Below are positions 46,771 through 55,299 of a stretch of DNA of 64,000 bases, one piece after another. The position numbers were made by a program, and so were the translations under genes. The DNA lies in assembly GCF_030657435.1 (NCBI RefSeq), contig NZ_JAUTWS010000024.1, forward strand, positions 25,158-89,157, given 5' to 3'. Below the pieces are notes generated by a model, which saw nothing but the letters and a program-made list of their open reading frames with translations, had not been told where the DNA came from and did no database searches. The stretch's first letter is position 1. Each line of letters starts with the position of its first letter. This DNA comes from Paracraurococcus lichenis. GTDB taxonomy: Bacteria > Pseudomonadota > Alphaproteobacteria > Acetobacterales > Acetobacteraceae.

Positions 46771-47775
46771 TCAGCTCCAACCATTGTTCGGCATGGTCTG
46801 CCAGATGTGCCGCAGGTCGGCCGGGGCGGCAATGAATGCGCCGCCTCGGGTGAACACCTCCAACCGTCCGTCCCAATTCACACCGACGGCCGGTTTGTCC
46901 CACATATGGTCGCCCTGGAGACTATCCCACGCGCTCCAGCCGCCTTCCGGTTGCTGCCAGATGTGCCACAGGGTTCGATCAAACCGAATGGCGAAGGCCT
47001 CCAGGCGCCCATCCTCGTTCGATGCCACGGCGGGTGGGGTGTTGAGGTCGCCGCCCAGATCTTCCCAGGCGCTCCAACTGCCGCCCGGCACGTTCTGCCA
47101 GATGTGGAGAAGTCCACCTTGGGGGCTCCGCGCGAAAAGCTCGAGCCTGCCGTCCGCGTTGCGCCCGACATCGAGGATCGGGTCGACCTGTCCGCCCAAC
47201 GGTGCCCAACTGCTCCAGGCGCCTCCCGGGGTAAGCTGCCAGATGTGGTACACCGCGCCATCACTGCCGCGGACAAACACTTCCAATCTGCCGTCGAGAT
47301 TGCTGGTGACGGCTGGCGCATAGACGTAGCCACCCAGCGACACCCAGTTGCTCCATCCCCCTTCGGGCTTCTGCCAGATGTGGAACAGGTCGTGCCCCTG
47401 GCCGACCGCGAAGACCTCCAACCGGCCATCAAGGTTGTTGGCCACGTTCACCCCGCCAACCACGCCGCCCAAGCTCTCCCAGCCGCTCCAGTTGCCTCCC
47501 GGGTAGACCTGCCAGTTGTGCACCAATGCACCGTCCGGCCCATTGACCGAGAAGACTTCCAGCGCCCCATTGCCGTTGCGCCCGATGGCCAGGTCGCCCG
47601 CTCTCAACCGGCCGCCCAAATTATCCCATACGCTCCAGCCACCGCCTGGCGTTTCCTGCCATATGTGCAGCAGCTCACCATTGCCGTTGCCTGCGAAGAC
47701 TTCGAGGCGACCGTCGCCGTTTCGGCTCACCTTGCACGGCCATGCAAGCGATTGGCCCAGGCTCAAATCTCCCAT
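46771..47775 (-). CDS. PLL-like seven-bladed beta-propeller lectin
   Basis: A 334-residue protein built of seven repeats of about 45-48 residues. Each has a core like NxDGRLEVFxxGxDGxLxHIW (e.g. SRNGDGRLEVFAGNGNGELL; SNLDGRLEVFVRGSDGAVYH) followed by GGWSxWxSLGG. This is the pattern of the Photorhabdus PLL/PHL lectins, seven-bladed propellers that bind fucose and O-methylated sugars between blades. The last blade is incomplete, and the N-terminal strand (LGQSLAWP) probably closes the ring. No signal peptide is visible. AGGAG precedes the ATG by nine bases. GC is lower than in neighbours, and an IS630 remnant is next door, both suggesting acquisition. Confidence 0.88.
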   Translation of the reverse strand: MGDLSLGQSLAWPCKVSRNGDGRLEVFAGNGNGELLHIWQETPGGGWSVWDNLGGRLRAGDLAIGRNGNGALEVFSVNGPDGALVHNWQVYPGGNWSGWESLGGVVGGVNVANNLDGRLEVFAVGQGHDLFHIWQKPEGGWSNWVSLGGYVYAPAVTSNLDGRLEVFVRGSDGAVYHIWQLTPGGAWSSWAPLGGQVDPILDVGRNADGRLELFARSPQGGLLHIWQNVPGGSWSAWEDLGGDLNTPPAVASNEDGRLEAFAIRFDRTLWHIWQQPEGGWSAWDSLQGDHMWDKPAVGVNWDGRLEVFTRGGAFIAAPADLRHIWQTMPNNGWS

Positions 47776-48144
47776 CTTTCTTTTCTCCTGCGATGAAATG
47801 CAGAGCGAACCGCGCTGCTGAGCCGGCCATCAGGATGTACGCGACGCAACGCGCAGAGCGGTTTGTGTCATGATGCAGTCGTTGGCGTTGGCCGGGGCGC
47901 AATGCGCGTATCCTGTCCATGGTCGGACCCTGCGCCAACCAGGGATGACGTTGCTCCCCAGCCTCAATGTACTGTCTGTATTCTGGCGCACGGATCGACG
48001 CCAAGACCGCCGGAGAGCATCTCCACCTCGTAACTGCCGAGGTTGTCTATTAATTATAAATGATGTACTATGCTCGGAACTGCTGTGCTGAGCATTGAGG
48101 ATTGTGAATGAGCGGCACGATTCGGAGAGCCGTGCCGGCCGATG
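47776..48144. other. AT-rich gap between lectin and transposase remnant
   Basis: No firm gene. At about 48046-48076 lies the most AT-rich segment of this region. On the minus strand it contains a perfect TATAAT, about 280 bases before the lectin start. On the plus strand it contains TTGTCT, 17 bases and TACTAT. Either could be a real promoter. Some longer frames on the minus strand (down from 48004) have no recognisable homology and were not called. Confidence 0.4.
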
Positions 48145-48531
48145 CACGCCGCGGCACGCCCACAAGGGGTACGTCCGCTTCCTCGACGCCGTCGAGCGTG
48201 CCGGCCACGCCGGCACGGTGATCCACGCCATCCTCGACCACTGCGCCACCTGCGCGCACCGGAAGTTCCAGCAGTGGCTGGCCGGCCATCCGCGCTGGGT
48301 CTTCCACCTCGCGCCGAGATCGGCGTACTGGATCCAGGCTGTCGAGGGCTTCTTCTCGGCGATCACCCGCAGGCGCATCCGCTGCGGGGCCTTCAAGTCG
48401 GTCCCCGCCTGCAGGACGCCATCACTCACCACATCCGCAATCTCGATACCGGCGCCAAGCCCTTCGCCTGGACCAGGCCTGCTGAAACCATCCCGGGCAA
48501 GCTGGCCAGGCGTCCTGCACCTTCTGTTCGA
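48145..48531 (+). pseudogene. IS630-family transposase remnant
   Basis: The C-terminal part of a DDE transposase. Frame 2 reads RFLDAVERAGHAGTVIHAIL, then the catalytic Asp region AILDHCATCAHRKF, LAGHPRWVFHLAPRSAYWIQ and AVEGFFSAITRRRIRCGAFK, where the Glu of VEGFF is the third catalytic residue. Near 48405 one base is missing (expected GTC NNN GAC CTG CAG). The match then continues in frame 1 as LQDAITHHIRNLDTGAKPFA and IPGKLARRPAPS. The N-terminal domain with the first Asp is absent. It is non-functional. Confidence 0.82.
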
Positions 48532-48582
48532 GTCGATGCACCAGGGCCGCCGGCGGCGCTCCATCGCCGCGGCCGGCCCGTC

Positions 48583-48885
48583 TCAGGCGCCGGGTTCCTC
48601 GGGCTCGCTCAGCGCCCGCGCGGCGCGGATGGCCTCGCTGATCTCGGTGCAGCCGGACCGCTGCAGGCTCTGCAGGAATTCCAGGGCGAAGCGCTGCGCC
48701 GGCCGGTCCGGGCCCGGGCCGCGGCTGCGGCCGCTCTCGGCCGCCCGGCCGATGGCGTCGTCGTTCATCGTCCGCCGGGGCGCGCGCCCTTGGGTCTGCT
48801 GCCAGGCCTGGTTGAGGATCTGGCCGTAGCGCTGGGCGGTGAGGGTCGAGGCGGGAGGCAGCGGCTGTAGGTTCGGCATTTCCAT
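48583..48885 (-). CDS. Hypothetical polar protein
   Basis: About 100 residues without a recognisable family. It begins MEMPNLQPLPPASTLTAQRY and includes GQILNQAWQQTQGRAPRRTM and RFALEFLQSLQRSGCTEISE before an acidic end (ALSEPEEPGA). AAAGGTGG lies just upstream; it is better spaced for the second ATG (48879) than the first. There is no signal or TM segment. It adjoins the transposase remnant, so it may belong to the accessory patch. Confidence 0.5.
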   Translation of the reverse strand: MEMPNLQPLPPASTLTAQRYGQILNQAWQQTQGRAPRRTMNDDAIGRAAESGRSRGPGPDRPAQRFALEFLQSLQRSGCTEISEAIRAARALSEPEEPGA

Positions 48886-49105
48886 CCACCTTTCGTCGCC
48901 GGATCCACCGGCTGGCAGAGGGATAGGCCGCGAAGCCCCCGCAGGCACACACAACTCAGAGTTAGACAATTTGCTGGTTTCTTGCCGCTCCTGGCCGGGT
49001 GTCCTGCCTGGCCGATCGACAGCCTGCTCTGCAATGCCGGGCAAATGGTGACCGCACGCCGCCCAGCGACGACGCGTCGGCCTCGGAGTCCGTCGCGCCA
49101 CGCAC

Positions 49106-49633
49106 TCAGGCACCCGGAGCGGGTGGCGGAGGGAAGCGCTTCAGAAAGGCCACGGCACGCGGCAGCGCGTCATGAAGGAATTGGTCCGGCTCGCGCAGCC
49201 AGAGCCCGTCATAGGTCCTGGACTTGGCTTCCGAAATCAGGACATCCGCAGGCAGTTCGATCGGCGTCGCGTTCCAGCCGGGCCACCAGCGTTGCGCCTT
49301 GCGCCATGTGTGAGCACGGTATCGCTCGGCATCGGAATAGCCGTGATAGTCGAAGACCCAGCCACCCGAGGCAACGTAGATGTGGTTGCCCGTGAACCCC
49401 GCATCGGGCTTGAGCCAGATCGCCCGCAGCGACCCTGTCCGGTACCGCTCCATGAAAGCGTAAGCCAGGATATGGCAGGCGCCGGCGGCGAAGAAGACGC
49501 GATCCGGCAATGCCCATCGCAGGTGCGGATCGCGCTTCTTCAGCCTTTCGATGCGATACATGCGGACAGCGTAAGGCCCATGGCCTTGGCTGGCGACGCA
49601 TGACGCCTTCCCGTTCGTGCCGGCATTCTTCAT
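49106..49633 (-). CDS. Hypothetical aromatic-rich protein
   Basis: 175 residues, or 151 if translation starts at the second Met (49561, MYRIERLKKRDPHLRWALPD). It contains FFAAGACHILAYAFMERYRT, AIWLKPDAGFTGNHIYVASG, GWVFDYHGYSDAERYRAHTW and RWWPGWNATPIELPADVLIS. The Trp/Tyr/His richness and the AGACHILA motif make it look like a compact enzyme-like domain, but I cannot name a family. There is no signal peptide. It is slightly lower in GC than the metal-oxyanion genes that follow. Confidence 0.65.
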   Translation of the reverse strand: MKNAGTNGKASCVASQGHGPYAVRMYRIERLKKRDPHLRWALPDRVFFAAGACHILAYAFMERYRTGSLRAIWLKPDAGFTGNHIYVASGGWVFDYHGYSDAERYRAHTWRKAQRWWPGWNATPIELPADVLISEAKSRTYDGLWLREPDQFLHDALPRAVAFLKRFPPPPAPGA

Positions 49634-49666
49634 CGGCTGAGCAGGATGCGTCCCGCGTCATCCTGG

Positions 49667-50539
49667 CTACAGGTTGAACGCCACGCTCCCCGTCGAGGCC
49701 GTGTCGTAGCCGCCCATCCGCGCCGCCCGTGCCGCGAACCCCGTCGTCCGCGTGAAGGCCCATAGCCGCTGCATCGGCACCTCGAAGAAGTGCCGCCGCG
49801 GCATCACCAGGTCGAAGCGCTCGCGCAGCAGCGGCACGAAGCCGAGCGCCCGCGCCGCCGCCTCCGCCCGGATGCCGAAGCCGGCATCGGCGCGCCCCTC
49901 CGCGACCGCCGCCGCCACCTCGTCCTCGGCCAGCGCCGGGTCGGCCAGGAAGCGCACGGCGTCCAGCCGCACCCCGGCCTCGGTCAGCAGATGGGTCAGC
50001 AGCACATGGCTGCCGGCGCGCGGCTGCCGCCCCACCACGCGGATGCCGCCGCCCGCCAGGTCCGCGGCGCGCGCCAGGCCGCGCGGATTGCCGGGCGGGA
50101 CGATCAGCCCCTGCTCCCGCCAGGCCCAGGTGAGGCCGACCACGCCGCGCCCCGCCAGCACCTCCCGCACCGCCGGTTCGTTGAAGGCCCCGGTATCGGG
50201 ATCGACCAGATGCGTCGCCGCCGCGACAGCCGTCCCCTCCGCGACCGCCGTCAGGCCCTCCAGGCTGCCGCCTGCCCGCAGCGCCAGGCCGCAGCCGGAT
50301 TGCCGCACCGCCCAGTCCAGCAGCGGGTCGTGGCTGCCCGCCAGGATCGGCGGCGGGTCGGCGGGCGCCGCGCCCTCGGCCTGCGCCGCCAGCCAGCGCT
50401 CCAGCCGCGCGCGCGGGAAGAGCCATTTGCCGCCCAGTTGCGCCGCCGGGACGCGGCGCGTGCGGGCCAACTCGTAGAGCGTCCGTTCGGAGAGGCGGAG
50501 CCAGGCGGCGGCCTCCCGCAATGTCAGCACATCCGGCAT
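49667..50539 (-). CDS. HTH regulator with periplasmic-binding-protein-like sensor, divergent from tupBCA
   Basis: A 290-residue one-component regulator. Residues 3-50 form an excisionase/MerR-like winged helix (TLREAAAWLRLSERTLYELA, RVPAAQLGGKWLFPRARLER). The remainder, about 65-285, is a PBP-like domain (LLDWAVRQSGCGLALRAGGS; GLTWAWREQGLIVPPGNPRG; VVGRQPRAGSHVLLTHLLTE) of the kind seen fused to such HTH domains next to molybdate and tungstate transporters. It is divergent from tupB with a 102-bp spacer containing phased TCCGGCA repeats. It is expected to sense tungstate or molybdate; that is inference. Confidence 0.88.
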   Translation of the reverse strand: MPDVLTLREAAAWLRLSERTLYELARTRRVPAAQLGGKWLFPRARLERWLAAQAEGAAPADPPPILAGSHDPLLDWAVRQSGCGLALRAGGSLEGLTAVAEGTAVAAATHLVDPDTGAFNEPAVREVLAGRGVVGLTWAWREQGLIVPPGNPRGLARAADLAGGGIRVVGRQPRAGSHVLLTHLLTEAGVRLDAVRFLADPALAEDEVAAAVAEGRADAGFGIRAEAAARALGFVPLLRERFDLVMPRRHFFEVPMQRLWAFTRTTGFAARAARMGGYDTASTGSVAFNL

Positions 50540-50589
50540 ATGGCGGCAGAATCCGGCAGATTCCGGCAAGGTGCCGGGCACCTCCGGCA
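50532..50589. promoter_or_regulatory. Phased TCCGGCA repeats, candidate operator
   Basis: The heptamer TCCGGCA occurs four times, at 50532, 50552, 50562 and 50583. The start-to-start distances are 20, 10 and 21 bp, close to whole helical turns. The first copy overlaps the regulator's start codon, and the others fill the divergent promoter region. This is the expected layout for an autoregulated divergent operator. Confidence 0.55.
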
Positions 50590-50641
50590 ATTGACCCCTG
50601 CCGCTGCCGCCCGCAACTAGGCAGGCAGTCCGGAGCGCATC

Positions 50642-51346
50642 GTGAACGACCTTGGCAGTGCCCTCTCGACCGCCCTCGGGCTGGTCGTCTCCGCCGATCC
50701 GGCGGTGGCGCAGGTCGTGCTGCTCAGCCTGCGCGTCAGCCTGGGCGCGGTCGCCGTCGCGGCGCTCATCGGCCTGCCGCTCGGCGCGCTGCTGGCCGTC
50801 GCGCGTTTCCCCGGGCGCGGCGGCCTGGTGGTGGCGCTGAACGCGCTGATGGGCCTGCCGCCGGTCGTCGCGGGGCTGCTGATCTACCTGCTGCTCTCGC
50901 GCTCCGGCCCGCTCGGCCCGCTCGGCCTGCTCTTCACCCCGACCGCCATGGTGATCGCCCAGGCCGCGCTGATCGCGCCGATCCTCGCGGCCCTCGCGCG
51001 GCAGGTGCTGGAAGGGCTGTGGGAGGAATATGCCGAGCAATTCCGCTCCTTCGGCGCCGGGCCCTGGCGCGCCGTGCCGACGCTGCTCTGGGACGGCCGC
51101 TTCGCGCTGCTGACGGTGCTGCTGGCCGGCTTCGGCCGCGCCGCGGCGGAGGTCGGCGCGGTCATGGTCGTCGGCGGCAATATCGAGGGCTTCACCCGCG
51201 TCATGACCACCGCCATCGCGCTCGAGACCAGCAAGGGCGACCTGCCGCTGGCCCTCGCCCTCGGGATGGTGCTGATGGCGATCGTGCTGGTGGTGAATGC
51301 GCTGGCCCAGGGGCTGCGCGAGGCCGCGCTGCGCCGGGCCGGCTGA
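50642..51346 (+). CDS. tupB: Tungstate ABC transporter permease TupB
   Basis: A 234-residue permease with five or six TM helices (VVLLSLRVSLGAVAVAALIG, GLPPVVAGLLIYLLLSRSGP, AMVIAQAALIAPILAALARQ). The ATPase-contact EAA-like loop is EYAEQFRSFGAGPWRAVPTL. The VMVVGGNIEGFTRVMTTAI segment is typical of TupB/WtpB relatives. The start is GTG at 50642. Its stop shares a base with the start of tupC (TGATG). Confidence 0.92.
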   Translation: MNDLGSALSTALGLVVSADPAVAQVVLLSLRVSLGAVAVAALIGLPLGALLAVARFPGRGGLVVALNALMGLPPVVAGLLIYLLLSRSGPLGPLGLLFTPTAMVIAQAALIAPILAALARQVLEGLWEEYAEQFRSFGAGPWRAVPTLLWDGRFALLTVLLAGFGRAAAEVGAVMVVGGNIEGFTRVMTTAIALETSKGDLPLALALGMVLMAIVLVVNALAQGLREAALRRAG

Positions 51347-52068
51347 TGCGCGCGCCGGAGACCATCCTGCCGCTGCGCGCCGAGGGGCTCGGCTTCGCGG
51401 CGAACGGCGTCGCCATCCTGCGCGACGTGTCGCTGACCATCGAGGCCGGCGACCCGACGCTCATCATCGGCCCGAACGGCGCGGGGAAGAGCGTGCTGCT
51501 CCGCCTGCTGCACGGGCTGCTGGCGCCGAGCGCGGGGCGCATCGCCTGGGCAGGCGCGGCCGGCGATCCGGCGCGCGGGCAGGCCATGGTCTTCCAGCGC
51601 CCGGTGCTGCTGCGCCGCTCGGTCCTCGGCAATGCGCTCTATCCGCTGCGCCTCGCCGGCCTCGCGCGGGCGGAGCGCGCGCGGCGCGCGCGCGAGGCCC
51701 TGGCGCTGGTCGGCCTCGACGCGCTGGCGGACCGCCCGGCGCGCCGCCTCTCGGGCGGGGAGCAGCAGCGCCTGGCGCTGGCCCGCGCCGCCGCGCTGCA
51801 TCCGGAGGTGCTCTTCCTCGACGAGCCCTGCGCCAGCCTCGACCCCGCCGCGACGCGGGCGGTGGAGGAGATCGTCGCGACCCTCGTCCGCCGCGGCACC
51901 AAACTCGTCATGACCACGCACGACCTCGGCCAGGCGCGCCGCCTCGCCGGCGAGGTCGTCTTCCTCCATCGCGGCCGGGTGCTGGAACAGGCGCCGGCCG
52001 GCCGCTTCTTCGCCGCCCCCGCCACGCCCGAGGCCGCCGCCTTCCTCCGCGGCGAGTTGGTGTGGTGA
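51346..52068 (+). CDS. tupC: Tungstate ABC transporter ATPase TupC
   Basis: A 240-residue ABC ATPase. Walker A is GPNGAGKSVLLRLLHG, the Q-loop region is GQAMVFQRPVLLRRSV, the signature is RLSGGEQQRLALARA, Walker B is VLFLDEPCASLD and the switch His is in MTTHDLGQARRLAG. There is no C-terminal TOBE domain; a separate Mop gene lies 945 bp further on. One-base overlap with tupB. Confidence 0.93.
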   Translation: MRAPETILPLRAEGLGFAANGVAILRDVSLTIEAGDPTLIIGPNGAGKSVLLRLLHGLLAPSAGRIAWAGAAGDPARGQAMVFQRPVLLRRSVLGNALYPLRLAGLARAERARRAREALALVGLDALADRPARRLSGGEQQRLALARAAALHPEVLFLDEPCASLDPAATRAVEEIVATLVRRGTKLVMTTHDLGQARRLAGEVVFLHRGRVLEQAPAGRFFAAPATPEAAAFLRGELVW

Positions 52069-52090
52069 GCCAGGACAGACAAGGGACGCC

Positions 52091-52945
52091 ATGACCTGGA
52101 TCCGCCGGACGCTCCTCCTCGCCCTCCTCGCCTACGCCGCGCCGGCGCTCGCACAGGAGCGGTTCGTCGCGCCGGAGGCGCGCGGGACCATCGTCGTCGC
52201 CAGCACCACCAGCACGGAGCAGTCCGGCCTCTTCGGCCGTATCCTGCCGCTCTTCACGCAGCAGACGGGGATCGCGGTGCGCGTCGTCGCGCTCGGCACC
52301 GGCCAGGCACTGGATGTCGGCCGCCGCGGCGATGCCGACGTGGTCTTCGTCCATGACCGCGCGGCGGAGGAGAGATTCGTCGCCGAGGGCGCCGGCGGTC
52401 CGCGGCACCACGTGATGTACAACGACTTCGTCATCGCCGGCCCCTCCGCCGACCCCGCGAAACTCGCCGGCCTGCGCGACAGCACGGAGGCGCTGCGCCG
52501 CATCGCCGCAGCGAAGGCCCCCTTCATCAGCCGCGGCGACCGCAGCGGCACCCATGCGGCGGAGCTGCGGCTGTGGCAGGCGGCGGACGTCGATCCCGCG
52601 ACCGGCCGCGGCCAATGGTACCGGGAGATCGGCCAGGGCATGGGCCCCGCGCTCAACACCGCCGCAGCGCAGGACGCCTATCTCCTCGCCGACCGCGGCA
52701 CCTGGCTCTCCTTCCGCAACCGGCAGGGGCTGACGGTTCTCGTCGAGGGCGACACGCGGCTGTTCAACCAGTACGGCGTCATGCTGGTGAACCCGCAGCG
52801 CCATCCGCATGTGAAGGCGGCGGAGGGACAGCGCTTCGTGGACTGGATCCTCTCGCCCGCCGGCCAGGCCGCCATCGCATCCTACAAGATCAATGGCGAG
52901 CAGCTCTTCTTCCCCAATGCGGCGCAGCCGGAGTCGGCCTCGTGA
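52091..52945 (+). CDS. tupA: Tungstate-binding periplasmic protein TupA
   Basis: A 284-residue solute receptor with a signal peptide (RTLLLALLAYAAPALAQ). TIVVASTTSTEQSGLFGRIL carries the TTST oxyanion-binding motif of TupA. VVALGTGQALDVGRRGDADV, VMYNDFVIAGPSADPAKLAG and FISRGDRSGTHAAELRLW are further TupA signatures. TupA proteins bind tungstate far more tightly than molybdate. The order tupB-tupC-tupA differs from the more usual A-B-C. Confidence 0.94.
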   Translation: MTWIRRTLLLALLAYAAPALAQERFVAPEARGTIVVASTTSTEQSGLFGRILPLFTQQTGIAVRVVALGTGQALDVGRRGDADVVFVHDRAAEERFVAEGAGGPRHHVMYNDFVIAGPSADPAKLAGLRDSTEALRRIAAAKAPFISRGDRSGTHAAELRLWQAADVDPATGRGQWYREIGQGMGPALNTAAAQDAYLLADRGTWLSFRNRQGLTVLVEGDTRLFNQYGVMLVNPQRHPHVKAAEGQRFVDWILSPAGQAAIASYKINGEQLFFPNAAQPESAS

Positions 52946-53012
52946 GCCCGCCCTGGCGCCGGCGGCGCGATCGACCCATGTCACCCATGCCAAGGCCGGA
53001 GACACAGGCACC

Positions 53013-53228
53013 ATGCTGAAGCTGTCCGCCCGCAACCAATTCCCCGGCACGATCCAGGAGGTCCGCAAGGGCGCCACCACGACGCATGTGCGGATCGAGG
53101 TCGCGCCGGGCGTGGTCTTCACGGCATCCATCACCAACGAATCCGCCGAGGAGCTCGGCCTCGCCCCCGGCCAGCGCGCGGTTGCCGTGGTGAAGGCCTC
53201 CGACGTCATGGTCGGGACGGAGAGCTGA
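53013..53228 (+). CDS. Mop/TOBE molybdopterin-binding-like protein
   Basis: A 71-residue single TOBE (Mop) domain: MLKLSARNQFPGTIQEVRKG, later FTASITNESAEELGLAPGQR and AVAVVKASDVMVGT. Mop proteins (molbindins) assemble into hexamers that store or buffer molybdate and tungstate in the cytoplasm. Its position between two oxyanion transporters fits that role. It starts 67 bp after tupA, on the same strand. Confidence 0.9.
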   Translation: MLKLSARNQFPGTIQEVRKGATTTHVRIEVAPGVVFTASITNESAEELGLAPGQRAVAVVKASDVMVGTES

Positions 53229-53233
53229 GCGCC

Positions 53234-54274
53234 ATGCCCGCCGGCCGCCGCGCGCTGCTCGCCGCCTCGCTCGCGGGCCTCGCCGCGCCGGCGCGGGCGG
53301 AGCGGCGGGTGGGCGACGCGACGGGGCGGCGCATCGGCGTGCCGGACCGCATCGCGCGCGTGGTCCCGGCCGGGCCGCCGGCGGCGATCCTGCTCTATAC
53401 CCTGGCGCCCGAACTGCTCGCGGGCTGGCCCGCCCGTCCCCCGAGCCCGGCCGAGGCCGCCTTCCTCACGCCCGAGGCCGCGACGCTGCCGCAGATCGGC
53501 CGCCTGACCGGCCGCGACAACACCGCCAATCTCGAGGCGGTGCTGGCGCAGCGGCCGGACCTCGTCCTCGACTACGGCGCCACCGGCCCGACCTACGTGT
53601 CCCTCGCCGAACGCATCCGCGAGCAGACCGGCCTGCCCGCCCTGCTGCTGGACGGCGCCCTGCCGAAGATCCCGGAGACCTACCGCCTGCTCGGCGGGAT
53701 CCTCGACCGCCCGGCCGAGGCCGCGGCGCGCGAGCAGGACGCGACGCGCATCCTCGCCGGCGCCGCCGAGGCAGCCGAGACGCTGCGCGCCCGCGGCCGG
53801 CCGCGCGTGCTCTATCTGCGGGGCCCGCGCGGGCTGGAGACCGGCCTCGCCGGCTCCATCAACACCGAAATCATCGAGGCCGCGGGGGCGGAGAACGTCG
53901 CGGGCAGCGCCCTCGGCCCCGGCGGCCTGGTGCAGATCAGCCTGGAGCAGGTGCTGGCCTGGGCGCCCGACTGGATCATCTGCCAGCACCCGGATGCGCT
54001 GGCCCAGGCGCGGCAGGACCCGCTCTGGCGCGCCCTGCCGGCGGTGCAGGCTGGGCGGATCGTCCTGCTGCCCGGATTGCCTTTCGGCTGGATGGACTTC
54101 CCGCCCTCGGTGAACCGGCTGCTCGGCCTGCTCTGGCTGCCCGTGCTCTTCGGCGTCCGGCCGCGCGAGGGACTGGCCGAGGCCGTCGCCGGGTTCCACG
54201 AACGCTTCTACCACCGCCGTCCCGCGGCATCGCAGGTCGAGGCCCTGCTGCGCCCCGCCCTGCCCCCGGCGTGA
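53234..54274 (+). CDS. MolA/FepB-type ABC transporter binding protein
   Basis: A 346-residue cluster A-III periplasmic receptor (helical backbone type) with a signal peptide ending near APARA. ATGRRIGVPDRIARVVPAGP opens the first lobe. QIGRLTGRDNTANLEAVLAQ, RPDLVLDYGATGPTYVSLAE and the C-terminal PFGWMDFPPSVNRLLGLLWL follow. The last block resembles MolA-like receptors for molybdate/tungstate more than siderophore receptors. Context (Tup, Mop) supports an oxyanion, but an iron chelate or cobalamin ligand remains possible. It is coupled to the permease gene by GTGA. Confidence 0.85.
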   Translation: MPAGRRALLAASLAGLAAPARAERRVGDATGRRIGVPDRIARVVPAGPPAAILLYTLAPELLAGWPARPPSPAEAAFLTPEAATLPQIGRLTGRDNTANLEAVLAQRPDLVLDYGATGPTYVSLAERIREQTGLPALLLDGALPKIPETYRLLGGILDRPAEAAAREQDATRILAGAAEAAETLRARGRPRVLYLRGPRGLETGLAGSINTEIIEAAGAENVAGSALGPGGLVQISLEQVLAWAPDWIICQHPDALAQARQDPLWRALPAVQAGRIVLLPGLPFGWMDFPPSVNRLLGLLWLPVLFGVRPREGLAEAVAGFHERFYHRRPAASQVEALLRPALPPA

Positions 54275-55299
54275 GTGCATCGGCGGTCCCGGCGCCGCGG
54301 CCGCGCGCGCTGCGCGGTGCGCTCGCCTGGGGGATCGGGGTGGCGGCGCTGCTGGCGGCGGTGCTCGGGGCGCTGGCGGTCGGCCGCTTCCCCATCGCGC
54401 CGGCGGAGTTGCCGGCAATCCTGCTGGGGCGGGCGGAGGGGCCGGCGGCGCTGGTCTTCTGGAACATCCGCCTGCCGCGCGCCGCCGCCGCCATGCTGGT
54501 GGGCGGCTGCCTCGCCGCGGCGGGCGCCGCCTTCCAGGGCATGTTCCGCAACCCCCTCGCCTCGCCCGACCTGCTCGGCGTCTCGGCCGGCGCCTCGCTC
54601 GGCGCGGTGCTCGGCATCTTCCTCGGCCTGCCGGTCGCGGCCATCCAGGGTCTCGCCTTCGCCGGCGGCATCGCCGCGGTCGCCGCCGTCGCCGGGCTGG
54701 CCGGGGCGGTGCGGGGCCAGGGAGACCCGGTGCTGGTGCTGGTGCTGGCCGGCATCGCCCTCGGCGCGCTGCTGGGCGCCGCGATCAGCCTGCTGAAGGT
54801 GCTGGCCGATCCCTACAACCAGTTGCCCGCCATCACCTTCTGGCTGCTCGGCACGCTCTCGGCGGCGACGCGCGGCGATATCCTGGCCGCGGCGCCGCCG
54901 GCGTTGCTCGGGCTGCTCGGCCTGCTGCTGATCCGCTGGCGGCTGAACCTGCTGACGCTCGGCGAGGACGAGGCACGCGCGCTCGGCGTCGAGACCACGG
55001 CGCTGCGGGCCGCGGCGGTCGGCTTCGCCACGTTGGCGACCGCCGCCGTCACGGCCCTTGCCGGCGCCATCGGCTGGGTCGGGCTGGTGGTGCCGCACAT
55101 GGCCCGCATGCTGGGCGGGCCGGACCTGCGGCGGCTGGTGCCGCTCTCGGCCCTGCTCGGCGCCGCCTTCCTGCTGGCGGTGGACACCATCGCCCGCAGC
55201 GCCGGACGGGTTGAGGTGCCGCTCGGCATCCTGACCGCCGTGCTGGGGACGCCGCTCTTCCTCTGGCTGCTGGCCCGGGCACGGCGGGGCCTGGCGTGA
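54271..55299 (+). CDS. FecCD/MolB-type ABC transporter permease
   Basis: A 342-residue BtuC/FecCD family permease with about ten TM helices. Landmarks are FWNIRLPRAAAAMLVGGCLA, GAAFQGMFRNPLASPDLLGV (the conserved NPLA.PD.LG block), LGVETTALRAAAVGFATLAT and IGWVGLVVPHMARMLGGPD. The start is GTG inside the receptor gene's stop. It forms the MolB-like partner of the receptor and the ATPase. Confidence 0.93.
   Translation: MSASAVPAPRPRALRGALAWGIGVAALLAAVLGALAVGRFPIAPAELPAILLGRAEGPAALVFWNIRLPRAAAAMLVGGCLAAAGAAFQGMFRNPLASPDLLGVSAGASLGAVLGIFLGLPVAAIQGLAFAGGIAAVAAVAGLAGAVRGQGDPVLVLVLAGIALGALLGAAISLLKVLADPYNQLPAITFWLLGTLSAATRGDILAAAPPALLGLLGLLLIRWRLNLLTLGEDEARALGVETTALRAAAVGFATLATAAVTALAGAIGWVGLVVPHMARMLGGPDLRRLVPLSALLGAAFLLAVDTIARSAGRVEVPLGILTAVLGTPLFLWLLARARRGLA

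Noticed and set aside
47675..48004. A minus-strand frame of 109 codons upstream of and overlapping the lectin gene
   Set aside because: It overlaps the lectin start in another frame, has no homology I can recognise and no good ribosome-binding site. It may be decayed sequence.
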